Source of the DNA: Papiliotrema nemorosa | Taxonomy: Eukaryota; Basidiomycota; Tremellomycetes; Tremellales; Rhynchogastremaceae | NCBI GenBank assembly: GCA_032158125.1 | Contig: JASKOT010000008.1 | Location: forward strand, 310,001 to 374,000 | Direction of reading: 5' to 3' | DNA length: 64,000 bases | Shown here: positions 13,103 through 22,652 of the stretch, piece after piece | How the letters are laid out: every line of letters starts with the position of its first letter | Numbering within the stretch: position 1 is the first letter of the stretch | The notes under the pieces: generated by a model | Seen by the model: the letters and a program-made list of their open reading frames with translations, nothing else | Database searches by the model: none | Told to the model about the DNA's origin: nothing | Made by a program: the position numbers and the translations under genes

Positions 13103-15369
13103 ATGCACTCCGCCGTTCGAAGCTTCCGATCTGCTGGTCGTGTAGCTGCTTCTGCCAGCGTAAGTCGTGTTCTCTCTGGGAGGGGTTCAGTGGAAAAAGT
13201 GGAATGGAAGAAAACGGACTAGACGGAATCGACATTTGGGTCATATTGCCTTGACCCATCTGGCCTGATCTCGAGGATGCCTAGACGGAGAGCGGGCGCA
13301 GGGCTATACCGCTAGACCCAGGATAGATGGATCGAGGGTGGTGTCGGAAAGTCGAGGGAACATCGCTGACACGTTTGCAGGCTCGACGATTCGCTCCTGC
13401 TGCCGTCAACGCTGCCCGAACCTACGCTACCGCCAAGCCTGGTATGTTCAAAGCCACTTGAGGGTGTACTGTCGCTGACCTAGTGCTTTTCGACCGGCTC
13501 CTCTCCTCATCGCTCCTCTTGATCCACTTTTATGATTGCCCTCCAACCTCTCCGCTCGGCCGAAATTTCATCACGATCAACACATCCTTTCGATTGCCTA
13601 CTATCATCTTCTCATTACAGCCGCTTCCGAGGTCTCTTCGATCCTCGAGGGCCGAATCGCTGGTGCTTCTGCTGGTGGTGATGTCCAAGAGACTGGTCGA
13701 GTTTTGAGTGAGCCAACGGAAACCACGATCCCCAAACTCTGCTAACTCTCCCAGCCATTGGTGATGGTATCGCCCGTGTCTACGGTCTCCGAAACGTCCA
13801 AGCCGAGGAGATGGTGGAGTTCTCTTCCGGTGTCCGAGGAATGTGCTTGAACTTGGAAGCCGACAACGTCGGTGTTACCATCTTCGGTAACGATCGACTT
13901 ATCAAGGAAGGTGACACTGTCAAGCGAACTGGACAAATTGTCGATGTCCCAGTCGGACCTGGTTTGCTCGGTCGAGTCGTCGACGCCCTTGGTAACCCCA
14001 TCGACGGTAAAGGACCCATCAAGGCCGAGTACCGATCCAAGGCTCAGCTCAAGGCCCCCGGTATCTTGCCCCGACGATCCGTCCACGAGCCCATGCAAAC
14101 TGGTCTCAAGTCCGTCGACGCCCTTGTCCCTGTGAGTGGCGCTTGCATTCCGAAAAGCAGAATAAAGCTGATTCCAGATCGGTCGAGGTCAACGAGAGCT
14201 TATCATTGGTGACCGACAAACCGGAAAGTCTGCCGTTGCCATCGATGCCATTCTCAACCAAAAGAAGTGGAACGATGGAGCCGACGAGAAGAAGAAGCTC
14301 TACTGTGTCTACGTTGCCGTTGGTCAAAAGCGATCGACCGTCGCTCAGCTCGTCCAAACCCTCGAGCAGAACGATGCTCTGAAATACTCCATCATTGTCG
14401 CCGCTACCGCTTCCGAGGCTGCTCCTCTTCAATACCTTGCTCCTTTCTCTGGTTGCGCCATGGGAGAGTGGTTCCGAGACAACGGAAAGCACGCCTTGAT
14501 CATCTACGATGACTTGTCCAAGCAAGCCGTCGCTTACCGACAAATGTCCTTGCTGCTTCGACGACCTCCCGGACGAGAGGCGTACCCCGGAGATGTCTTC
14601 TACCTCCACTCGCGATTGCTTGAGCGAGCTGCCAAGATGAACGAGACCCACGGTGCTGGTTCCTTGACTGCCCTCCCCGTCATTGAGACCCAGGGTGGTG
14701 ATGTCTCGGCTTACATTCCTACCAACGTCATTTCCATCACTGGTGAGCTCCCATTTCCTGTCCATCCAGGTCACAGCTGACATTCTAGACGGACAAATCT
14801 TCTTGGAGGCTGAGCTCTTCTTCAAGGGTATCCGACCTGCTATCAACGTCGGTCGTAAGTGTCACCGGGATTGAGCTCGAACATGTGCTCACAACCAGTT
14901 TCCGTCTCGCGAGTCGGATCCGCCGCCCAGACCAAGCTCATGAAGTCGGTTGCCGGTTCGCTCAAGCTTTACCTTGCCCAATACCGAGAAGTCGCTGCCT
15001 TTGCCCAATTCGGTTCCGATCTGTGAGTGGATGCTTGTCTTTTGCAAAGGTTTTGCGCTGATGATCAGCGATGCCTCTACCCGATACCTCCTTAACCGAG
15101 GATCTCGTCTCACCGAGTTGCTCAAGCAGCCCCAGTACACCCCCATGCCTACCGAGGTCATGGCTCCTTTGATCTACGCCGGTGTCAACGGTATGCTCGA
15201 CTCTGTTGATGTCAACAAGATTGGTGCTTGGGAGAAGTCGTTCACCGAGCAACTCAAGAGCCAACACTCTGCTCTCCTTGAGAAGCTCAGCGGTGGTGTC
15301 TTGACCAAGGAGATTGAGGAGGAGATGAAGAAGGTCATCCAGGCCCACGTTTCCGACTTCACCGCTTAA
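13103..15369 (+). CDS. ATP1: Mitochondrial F1F0 ATP synthase subunit alpha
   Basis: The alpha subunit of F1 ATPase in the mitochondrial matrix. ATG at 13103 starts a presequence ([19 protein letters not shown], then [20 protein letters not shown]) spread over two small exons. The mature protein begins near [13 protein letters not shown]. Family motifs appear in order: [32 protein letters not shown], the Walker [63 protein letters not shown], and the C-terminal helices ending [11 protein letters not shown], stop at 15367-15369. The Walker A ends in Ser where yeast has Thr. Introns 1 (13160-13380) and 2 (13442-13620) are 221 and 179 nt, three to four times the local norm, and flank the presequence exons; later introns are short. 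Divergent from bL21m. Confidence 0.97.
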
Positions 15370-15616
15370 ACATATTCTACCTCAACAGAAATATAACAAG
15401 TAGATGAATTCAAATTGGAAATAGGAATCTAAACCTATCATGACGACCCTCTCACCCACCCTCGCCCTACCCATACCTTCCATCTCGTAGTCTGTTCTTA
15501 GTTGGCGCTGGATCATTCTGGCGATAACGGGAACTGACTAAATAACAAAAATGCATCAGAATCAAAGGCTTACTGCGCATGTGTCGTGACTACGAGAAAC
15601 CTAATGTGTTGTTTCC

Positions 15617-15999
15617 TCACGCCGAACTCTCGACTTTCTTGGCGGACCTCCGCTTATACCATCGGAATACGAGGAAGAATGACCATACAAGACCCACACC
15701 TCCCACTCCTAATCCGGCATAGAGCATAGCTTTGGCCGTGTCGTTACTAACAGAGAAGCCATCATCGAGATCTGCAAGTCAACGGTCAAACTTGACCCAC
15801 AGGTCGGTGACATGAAGCGTGAGAGCAGTGTGCAAGTGCAAGTGTACTGACATTTCTCTGAATCTTTGGACAGTTCACCATACACCACCAGTGCTACACC
15901 GGCAAGAATCAAGAAAGATGCCGTGATAGTCTGCCAATTCCGCTTGAGCTCTTCCAACCCTCGAGATTTCCTCTTTCCCTTTTGACTGTGTTCAGGCAT
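15617..15999 (-). CDS. Small two-TM membrane protein, unknown function
   Basis: I do not recognise a family. ATG at 15999-15997 gives MPEHSQKGKRKSRGLEELKR, a basic N-terminus, then NWQTITASFLILAGVALVVYG (TM1). A single intron (about 15774-15852) joins in frame to LDDGFSVSNDTAKAMLYAGLG, then GVGLVWSFFLVF (TM2) and the basic end RWYKRRSAKKVESSA, stop at 15617-15619. The product is about 100 residues, with both ends probably cytosolic by the positive-inside rule. The gene lies tail-to-tail with ATP1, 250 bp away. The clean splice and charge pattern make a real gene likely. Confidence 0.65.
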
Positions 16000-18330
16000 G
16001 GTGGCTCAGAACGAGATATGGTATGATCGATCTTATCGGGTTCTTCAGGTTTTGGTATATGGACTCACGAGTGCGTGGAGCGTGGAGCGGTAGAGTACAG
16101 TGCAGTGGGCGCAGTTTGGAGTCAGTGGCGGCAGGATCCAAAGGATGTGGAAGGGGTGCTGGGTTCAAAGGACACCTGCATGGATGAACGGAATGATCCT
16201 GCCACACGATGCGGGATGTAACAAACGACAAAATCGGGCTCACATCGGCATTGAGCTGGGATAGGAGTTGATAGATATGTAGCATTCATTCTATGATGAA
16301 GTGGTCCGCCTGCGATATTGTAGTGGCGAGATCCGATCGACATCAAAGCAACAGCAGATGGACTTGGTTTTTACATGCCGCTGCTTGTTGCGATTGGAGT
16401 CCATGCACAGCAAGCAGCAAGCTCTTCTTAGTCGATCTATGCTTACCCGAGCTGTCGACAACAGAAGATACCAATATCCTCCTGCAAATCTACCTCATCG
16501 CAGAATGGTAATCGTCCCCACGACGCGGGCAGAGCGAGACGATTTGACTTCTCTTTCGAGATTAACCTCACAACGCATCTTTACCTCCACCATTTGGCGG
16601 ACTCTCACATATACATACATGAAATACCAACGGGACCCGAGCATAATTCCAATCTTGAAACAGTTTTCATCATGTAGTGTTGGATCTGAACTTGACGAGT
16701 ACGTCGATACAACGGGTTCGAGGATTTTACTATTTATTACAGCTCGACCACCTTTGAGTACGCATGTCATAGGCGGAAGCTGACCCGGTCTTTATGGCTT
16801 CGGCTTTTACCACGTCCAAGGTCATCGCTCCGAAAATACGATTCAAGTGAGATTGTGAAGTAAGCTTATGATCGCGAACGAAGTGGCAGTCGAATTCCGG
16901 TCGAAGCTTGCCAATCTAAGGAACATCCGCCCGGGCAACCGACGATCTGGAATGGCTCGAACGAGAGTCGTCTCGCCTCGATGCCAATGATCTTTGTGAA
17001 AATCATTCTCCCGCAGATTCGTCATCAATCGATCAGCGGCAACATCTTGTGGCATACTGGCTGGACATGTAACACGCGACAGGACCGAACCAAGAATTCC
17101 AGAAGTGCCTTCGCGGACTAAGGACGAAAGGTCGGATCGCAGTGACAGCGTGCTGATCTTCCATTCGTCTGATCCATCTTCGACTCACCAGGTGAGCGAA
17201 AGAGCGGCTACATGATTGCTCGTGCATTTGCCAGAACTTCGCCCACTCGAACCGGCGGCGAAGATTATTTGAGCTGTATCGTGCAGTATTCACTTCCGCC
17301 ACGGGCTTCAAAGAAGAATACGTACCAATGTAGTAATTGGCGGAGTTCATTCCTACTCGATGCTACACCAGTCGTCACGATGACCGGAATCACGTTGAAC
17401 TGCCGTGCGAGCTCATGAAGACTCGGAGCATGGCTTGAATGCTGTTCACTTGTACAGGTTTGTAGACGGCTGCCATTAATCAACGACAATACAGTGGTGC
17501 GGCGTTTCAGTGTTCTACAGTACACCTGAATGACCGATGCGTTCCCCTTGAGACGATCATCTTCCATATGGCGAATGAGCACTCGAAGATTGTCGGTCAT
17601 TTATCCTCGCGAGCTTTGCTGAAGATGTCGCGAGAACGCCTTACCGCGGAGGACTCTGGTATCCGCGGAAGGCGCTCCGCGCCCACCTGAGCAGCACATG
17701 CATTCCTCTTGAAACGATCGAACTCGCTTTGACGAATGATCAACGGGCCTCAAAGATTGCCAAATATCGATCCTCCCTAGCGTTACCATACATAGTCTCG
17801 CGAGAACATCTTACCGCGGAGCAATCTTGTCTCCGCGGAAGGCGCTCGGTGCCAGTGACCCTATCGTGTGAGGGAGGTCAGCAGTCGTGTCGGTTCCAGT
17901 ACAGCCCTCCACGCCGGTGATTAGCTTGCGGGAGTGTTGTGCGCTCGACACGTACGGTGGCTCGCTTGGTCGATGCTGACGATGCCCTCGCCGAGCATGC
18001 TCACTTCATGGTGACCGAAGTAGCTGCACCAACCTCCACCCGTCACGAATACCTCACTGCCAGTATGTCGAGTGCATTGAACCATTCGGTCAGACCATCA
18101 GACCGCACGTATATTTGGCTATGCGGCCAGCGACATCCAAGTCGTCGGGGTGGAGGATAGCTTCGAAGGTGGAGGAACGTGTTTTGAGACCGAATACCGA
18201 AGCGACGGAGATGGGGGGGAGATATCGGACAACTCCGTGCTGTTTCAGATGTATCTCGGGGTGGAGGTTGTCACCGGCTAGATGACACTTTGTTATCTCC
18301 CCTTTGACCGAGGTACTTGAAGCGAAAGAC
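16000..18330. other. Gene-poor stretch of about 2.3 kb
   Basis: No complete gene can be supported here. Open frames up to 160 codons exist (for example 16301-16783 plus and 17265-17600 minus), but they lack ATG starts or recognisable motifs. The minus-strand frame around 17265-17600 has a protein-like stretch (SLHELARQFNVIPVIVTTGVASSR). Next to it, 17541-17850 holds a duplicated module described separately. The best reading is a decayed gene or an unrecognised fast-evolving gene on the minus strand. I see no terminal repeats of a transposon. Confidence 0.45.
17541..17850 (-). repeat. Diverged tandem direct repeat (about 170-bp period) with hairpins and a protein-like core
   Basis: Two copies, about 17541-17677 and 17701-17847, align along their length. 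The best conserved part (17628-17676 and 17797-17847) contains an inverted repeat: CCGCGGA/TCCGCGG at 17644-17650 and 17662-17668, and CCGCGGAG/CTCCGCGG at 17814-17821 and 17831-17838. The stems extend outward (CTT/AAG) with one bulged A. Read on the minus strand the cores translate as GAPSADTRVLRGKAFSRHL (copy at 17.65 kb) and RAPSAETRLLRGKMFSRDY (copy at 17.82 kb). Differences are one synonymous change, D/E, V/L and A/M. The flanks also align as protein but carry stops. This suggests a duplicated coding segment now decaying, or repeated exons of an unrecognised minus-strand gene. An RNA-structure role is the alternative. Confidence 0.6.
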
Positions 18331-18341
18331 ATATATATATA
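18331..18341 (+). promoter_or_regulatory. TATA box candidate for the SDR gene
   Basis: An alternating run of AT dinucleotides (TATATATATA) lies about 140 bp upstream of the ATG at 18474, in otherwise mixed sequence. The leader between them is C-rich (CACCCACTACCCACTTC). Position and composition fit a TATA-driven, possibly inducible promoter. Confidence 0.5.
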
Positions 18342-18473
18342 GCCCACCAAAACTGTCAAAGAGAAATCCCATCCCAACACACAACTCTCGACCGCTTCCC
18401 AAGCTACTCTAGCTGAATCAACTCGCATACCTCAAACACCCACTACCCACTTCTACCTACCCACTACCACACC

Positions 18474-19364
18474 ATGAAGGTCTTTGTCACTGGAGCAACC
18501 GGCTTTGTCGGGTCAGCCGTCACTCGAACCCTCCTCTCTCACGGTCACTCTGTCGTCGGTCTCGCTCGATCCGAAGAATCCGCCAACAAGATCAAAGCTG
18601 CCGGAGCTACACCTCTCCTCGGGACACTACACGACCACGCGATCCTCACTCAAGCTGCCAAAGACGTCGACGCCATCATCCACACGGCTTTCATCCACGA
18701 TTTCCTCTCTCCCACATTTGATGCCGCCAGGAACGCCCAGGTCGATGTCGACGCTTTGAAAGCCATGGTAGAGGGTATCAGGGGTACCAACAAGCCTTTG
18801 GTCGCTACCAATGGTATGATGGATGGACCCAAGGACAGACCTATCGCAGAGGACGATGTAAAGTCTGGGGAAAACCGAGTCGCTGTCGAGGATTATTTCC
18901 GTGAACAAGGTAAACAAGGCGTCAAGACTATCATGATCCGACTTGCGCCTTCTGTTCATGGTCCAAACGATTGGGGATTCGTCCCGGCCCTTATCGGTTC
19001 CGCCAAACGAAACGGTTTCTCCATGCTCGTCGATGAATCGGTCAACTGGATCGGGGTGCACGTCAAGGACGCAGCAGAACTCTACCGATTGGCCATCGAA
19101 AAGGACATCCCCGGCGGCACGTTCCTCCATGCGGTCGAAGATCAACCTACCCCGACCAAGGCCATCGCCGAGCTCATTGCGGAAAAGACGGGTGTGCCAG
19201 TCAAGAAGGTCACCACACAAGAGGCGATGGGTATGTTGGGATTCATCGGTCTTGCATTCAGCCAAGATCTCTCGGCTCAAAAGGCCAAGACGGTCGAGTT
19301 GACCGGATGGAAGGTCAAGGAACCCGGACTGCTCGAGGATATGAAGGACCACTATTTCCAGTAG
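18474..19364 (+). CDS. NAD(P)-binding epimerase/dehydratase-like protein (atypical SDR), intronless
   Basis: A Rossmann-fold protein of 296 residues in one exon. The N-terminus MKVFVTGATGFVGSAVTRTLL has the SDR glycine motif TGxxGFxG. LARSEESANKIKAAGATPLLG and DVDAIIHTAF follow as in NmrA/NAD-dependent epimerase-like proteins, and LAPSVHGPNDWGFVPALI and VNWIGVHVKDAAELYRLAIEK match the extended SDR C-terminal half. I do not see a clear YxxxK catalytic pair; the equivalent place reads VEDYFREQGKQG. It may therefore be an atypical SDR or act with a shifted catalytic site. The substrate cannot be told from sequence. The lack of introns in an intron-rich neighbourhood and the bacterial-like plan are compatible with a horizontal origin or retroposition, but base composition is not obviously foreign. 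The ATG context (CACACCATGAAG) is good. Confidence 0.85.
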   Translation: MKVFVTGATGFVGSAVTRTLLSHGHSVVGLARSEESANKIKAAGATPLLGTLHDHAILTQAAKDVDAIIHTAFIHDFLSPTFDAARNAQVDVDALKAMVEGIRGTNKPLVATNGMMDGPKDRPIAEDDVKSGENRVAVEDYFREQGKQGVKTIMIRLAPSVHGPNDWGFVPALIGSAKRNGFSMLVDESVNWIGVHVKDAAELYRLAIEKDIPGGTFLHAVEDQPTPTKAIAELIAEKTGVPVKKVTTQEAMGMLGFIGLAFSQDLSAQKAKTVELTGWKVKEPGLLEDMKDHYFQ

Positions 19365-19526
19365 CCTGTTGATTTTCATGAGATTTCTATAAGCACCTTA
19401 GAGAGAGAAGTTAATTAATGCGATCGAAATGCCCCTTGCAGCCATGAAGCGTTTTCGAAAGATACATCTCGATCGCCCATGGGCCATATCAAGCTTGATC
19501 CTTTTGTTTGGGCCATCCTGCAGCAT

Positions 19527-20661
19527 CTAGAGATCTTCGGAGACCGGTTGGTACGCCTCGGCGAGGTGCAGTAGCAGGTCGAGGAGTCCAATGCTTGTCA
19601 CCTTCGAGTGATTCCACTGGCTTTGAGTGGAGCTTGCCCCGTATTCCGACGTAGAATGGGTCACTACCAAGCGAGGATATCTGCACGTCCGGCACTTGAG
19701 TTGCTTCGCTGTTTTCACCAATGTGCTGGAAATTAGGTACACAACTTGAGTTTCAAGCTTATGAGACAACGTGGATTCTTGTGAGCGCGAGAACTGAACA
19801 GTCAAGCGTCTTGCATGTAATCTCTAATTTAGTTAGGCGCCGGCTTGCGATCAATCTTACCGACGTCCTTAGCAAGTGTCAAGGCTCCAATCAGGCACGT
19901 CGATTTCGATGCTGCGTCAATTGACGATCCAAATGCTCGAGCATCTGCAAGAGACTGAAAGCTTTGGGCTGGGGTGTCGGCTTGCTTATTGCGCCTCCCG
20001 ATGTGGCGTTGTCGTAGTGTTGCAAGTTCATCCTTGGCCTCTTCGTTCCCGCGAGCTTCAGGTCCGTGAGACTGCAAGTCTTGCTGTCAAGATAAGCACA
20101 ATTATGAGGTCTCATCGTACACAGTCACGACTCACGCTCCGGCCATCCGAAAAAATCATCATAGCTCGCTCGACAAATGCGAAGTCCCCTTCACCTGGTA
20201 TCTCGTTCGGTTTGATGGTATGGCACAACGCGTATCTATTCAGAACGTTCCCGTGACTGGCATCATGAGCTAAAGGACGCAAATCACCGATGATATGTAC
20301 TTTACTACGTCAGGTAGGAGTAATTCGAGCGCTTGAACGTACAAGCGAACGCGAACGCATCTGTACACCTTGAACTGTCTGTCCGTACTAAAATAGCGCT
20401 GAAGGGAACGGCGCCACTCCTCGCGATTGGCGACACCAAGGTCCATGTGCGATTTGCGAGCCAGACAGAGAAATTCTTCGGCATCGTGAGAGCTGATGGG
20501 ATGACTGACTCGGTTACCATTGTCGATGTACTGGATCACGTGAAGATAGCTCATAAATATACAGGGGCCTGCCCGGTCCTCGGGATGAGGTCGCATCTCT
20601 CCTGCTGCCTGAGGATGACCGGCGTGGCGAGCATAGAAATGGTGCTGAGTGCTAGACATTA
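19527..20661 (-). CDS. Hypothetical protein with a C-terminal CxxC segment; 5' exons uncertain
   Basis: I do not recognise this gene. The 3' half is well supported by splicing. An exon ending FVERAMMIFSDGRS joins by an intron (GTGAGTCGTG...TTGACAG) to QDLQSHGPEARGNEEAKDE, which runs to CLIGALTLAKDV. A further intron (GTAAGATTG...CTCACAAG) joins in frame to ESTLSHKLETQVVYLISSTLV, then KQLKCRTCRYPRLVV, ending LLHLAEAYQPVSEDL with stop at 19527. CRTC is the only metal-site-like motif, and one CxxC is not enough to claim a zinc finger. The 5' part (20270-20660) is open in two frames: EEFLCLARKSHMDLGVANREE... or NFSVWLANRTWTLVSPIA. I could not find the junction that links it to the rest. It lies in tandem with two other minus-strand genes. 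Confidence 0.5.
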
Positions 20662-20863
20662 TGCCCCACAAACCTGCTGTTTCAACGCTAGCTCAAAGGA
20701 CCAGTCTCGCGTAGGTCTTACCCTCCAGACCGTCTGATCAGCCGAGCCGAGAGACGCTCGATCACACCCCAGGGGCCGTGTACTGGCTCGAGTTGCACGA
20801 CCGTATCTGCTAGAACCGACTTGTTAAGCCTGAACTGTTAGTGCCTATCACTTTCACACAAGC

Positions 20864-22650
20864 TCACTCCTGTCGCCCAAGTCGAGTATAAGCCACACAA
20901 AAGATCCACAGTCGCTTCTCTTGGTCTCCAATGTCAGCGACCTGTGGAACTGCTTTCTGCAGATCCTCGCTAATCAGAGGCCAGACTCGATCAATTCTGC
21001 CAATCCGCGCATCTCGGATAGCCGCCTGCCCATCACCGATATTCAACCTCTTCACGAGCTCATCATCATCTCTAGCCTTTTCGTATCCTGTCCGCTTCCG
21101 AGGTGCTGCGAGACCTTTCGCGATGCTAGTGTTGCCGGACCCTTCACTGATGGTGGTGCTTCGACTTGCATCCACCTCGACATGCGCTATTCTGTTGGAT
21201 GGGAGCGCCAGCGCGCTATCGTTCCGAGTCCTTCTGGCAGTGATAATCGAAGGCATCTCTAAATCCGACGCGTCCTCCAGCTCGCTGTCGCTATCCGATT
21301 CGGAATACTCAGGGGACTCGGATATATCCGAGTGATTGTCATCACCATCATAGTCATCCTGGTCGAGACACTTGATAGCGCGAGTAGGATGTCCAGCAAG
21401 ACGTTCGGAAGACGAAGGGAAAGGAAGTCGCGTGCTTGGTGTGACGGCTGTAAGATTTCGAGAAGCACCAATTTTAGAAGCAACCACCGGGATCGCTTTT
21501 CGTAATGGGCAACGAGGGGGGATCGAGAACGAGAATGGTGGTTTCGACATTTCATCTCCGGTTGGCACGCAGCCTGACTGAGGTTCTGGGCTACACGAAG
21601 ACGATTCTGAAGCATCGATGACGATGGGATTGGCGAGCGAGTTGGTATCCTCCTCTACATTGTCCACCATCTTTGGCTTTGAACGTGAGACCAAGGGACT
21701 GGGCGGCCTTTTACGCTTCTTCTTGCTCTTCTGTCCTTGCGCATCGAGTCCATCTTGAGACAGTGGAGGATCGGAAACGGGGACCGCAGAATATACCGCG
21801 CGAGCCGTATGAGGTATGGGCTCATGCGCGAGGGCATGCCAGGTGAAATAGTACGGATATTTGTCCTTGAAAGCGCCTATACATCAGCCAAAGCAAGGTC
21901 TTGATAATCAAGACTTCACGTCGTTGGCCTTGAGGTATTTGATCCCACGTAGTCCAATCGGGATCAATCTTGTAATCCTTTCTCATCGTCTCGACTCCCA
22001 ATTCTGTACGTAATCTGCAGTGATTAGAAGCATGCACTACAAGCTCATTGTGGTTCTCACCGGGTCAGAATGCCTTTGACAGGGTTACTGGTGTTGCTGT
22101 TCCACTTGTCGGTTGGCATGGATTTTCCATCACGCTTGACGACCAGACCCTTCTCTATCATGTCGTTGATCCAGCCTTCATCAGTTTGGAACAAGACGAA
22201 GCATATGTCCCTATGCGTTCTCCATTTGCTCATGGATCGAGGCCGATAGAGTCCAGTCCCAAACAGAGCACCTCGATAGGTTGGGTTGTCGGATATCAGC
22301 TGCAGCAGCTGCTCAATATCAGATTTCTTCCACCTGTCGTCAGCCACAGCCCATATGAGACTGCCACTCACCCCGTTGGCATCTCGACGAATTTGCTCTA
22401 CAGCTCTTGGTAATGTCTGTGGATGACTGGCTTTTATCTTACAGCTAAAAGCAAGAACAGAATGCACGATGGATCCATTGGTGACCAGAGCGGGACACAA
22501 GGCATCAGCAGCTCGTCAGTATCTGAAACAAGGGCTCGAAGTCGAACCCCCCTTCCGATGGAAGCCACCGTATTTCATCTCGCATCCACATGAGTGTAAA
22601 ACTCACCAGATGCATGTACAGGCTAGTCGTACACGACATATCGTCAACTG
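20864..22650 (-). CDS. Hypothetical, probably nuclear protein with acidic and basic low-complexity regions
   Basis: No family is recognised. The N-terminal part (22057-22500) encodes a folded-looking region: RAVEQIRRDANGVSGSLIWAV, KKSDIEQLLQLISDNPTYRG and RTHRDICFVLFQTDEGW. It is spliced to LRTELGVETMRKDYKIDPDW, then to AFKDKYPYYFTWHALAHEPI. A basic patch KSKKKRKRPPSP looks like a nuclear localisation signal. A long Ser/Asp/Glu-rich tail follows (DDYDGDDNHSDISESPEYSE). The C-terminus is again ordered (RDARIGRIDRVWPLISEDL ... RLWIFCVAYTRLGRQE), stop at 20864. Total length is over 500 residues. The start is unresolved: an ATG near 22638 lies only a few bases beyond the decarboxylase stop, but I could not find a clean in-frame splice to the next exon. 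Confidence 0.6.
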
Positions 22651-22652
22651 TA

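Noticed and set aside
13742..14846. Long minus-strand frames opposite ATP1 (118 and 246 codons)
   Set aside because: Shadow frames created by the biased codon use of ATP1; no ATG context or motif support.
16301..16783. 160-codon plus-strand frame
   Set aside because: Begins at GTG, lacks codon bias of neighbours and any recognisable motif; kept only as part of the gene-poor region.
16000..18330. Transposon remnant as explanation of the gene-poor region
   Set aside because: No terminal inverted or long terminal repeats, target duplications, integrase or transposase motifs seen; the duplicated module looks gene-derived.
18627..19379. 250-codon minus-strand frame opposite the SDR
   Set aside because: Antisense shadow; the plus strand has clear SDR motifs.
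22397..22440. Possible 26-nt intron in the orphan nuclear gene (GTAAGATAAAAG...CCACAG)
   Set aside because: Too short, and reading through keeps a better protein frame; start region left unresolved instead.
22540..22580. Sequence resembling a tRNA T-arm (GGTTCGACTTCGAGCCC)
   Set aside because: No matching D-arm, anticodon arm or acceptor stem nearby on either strand.
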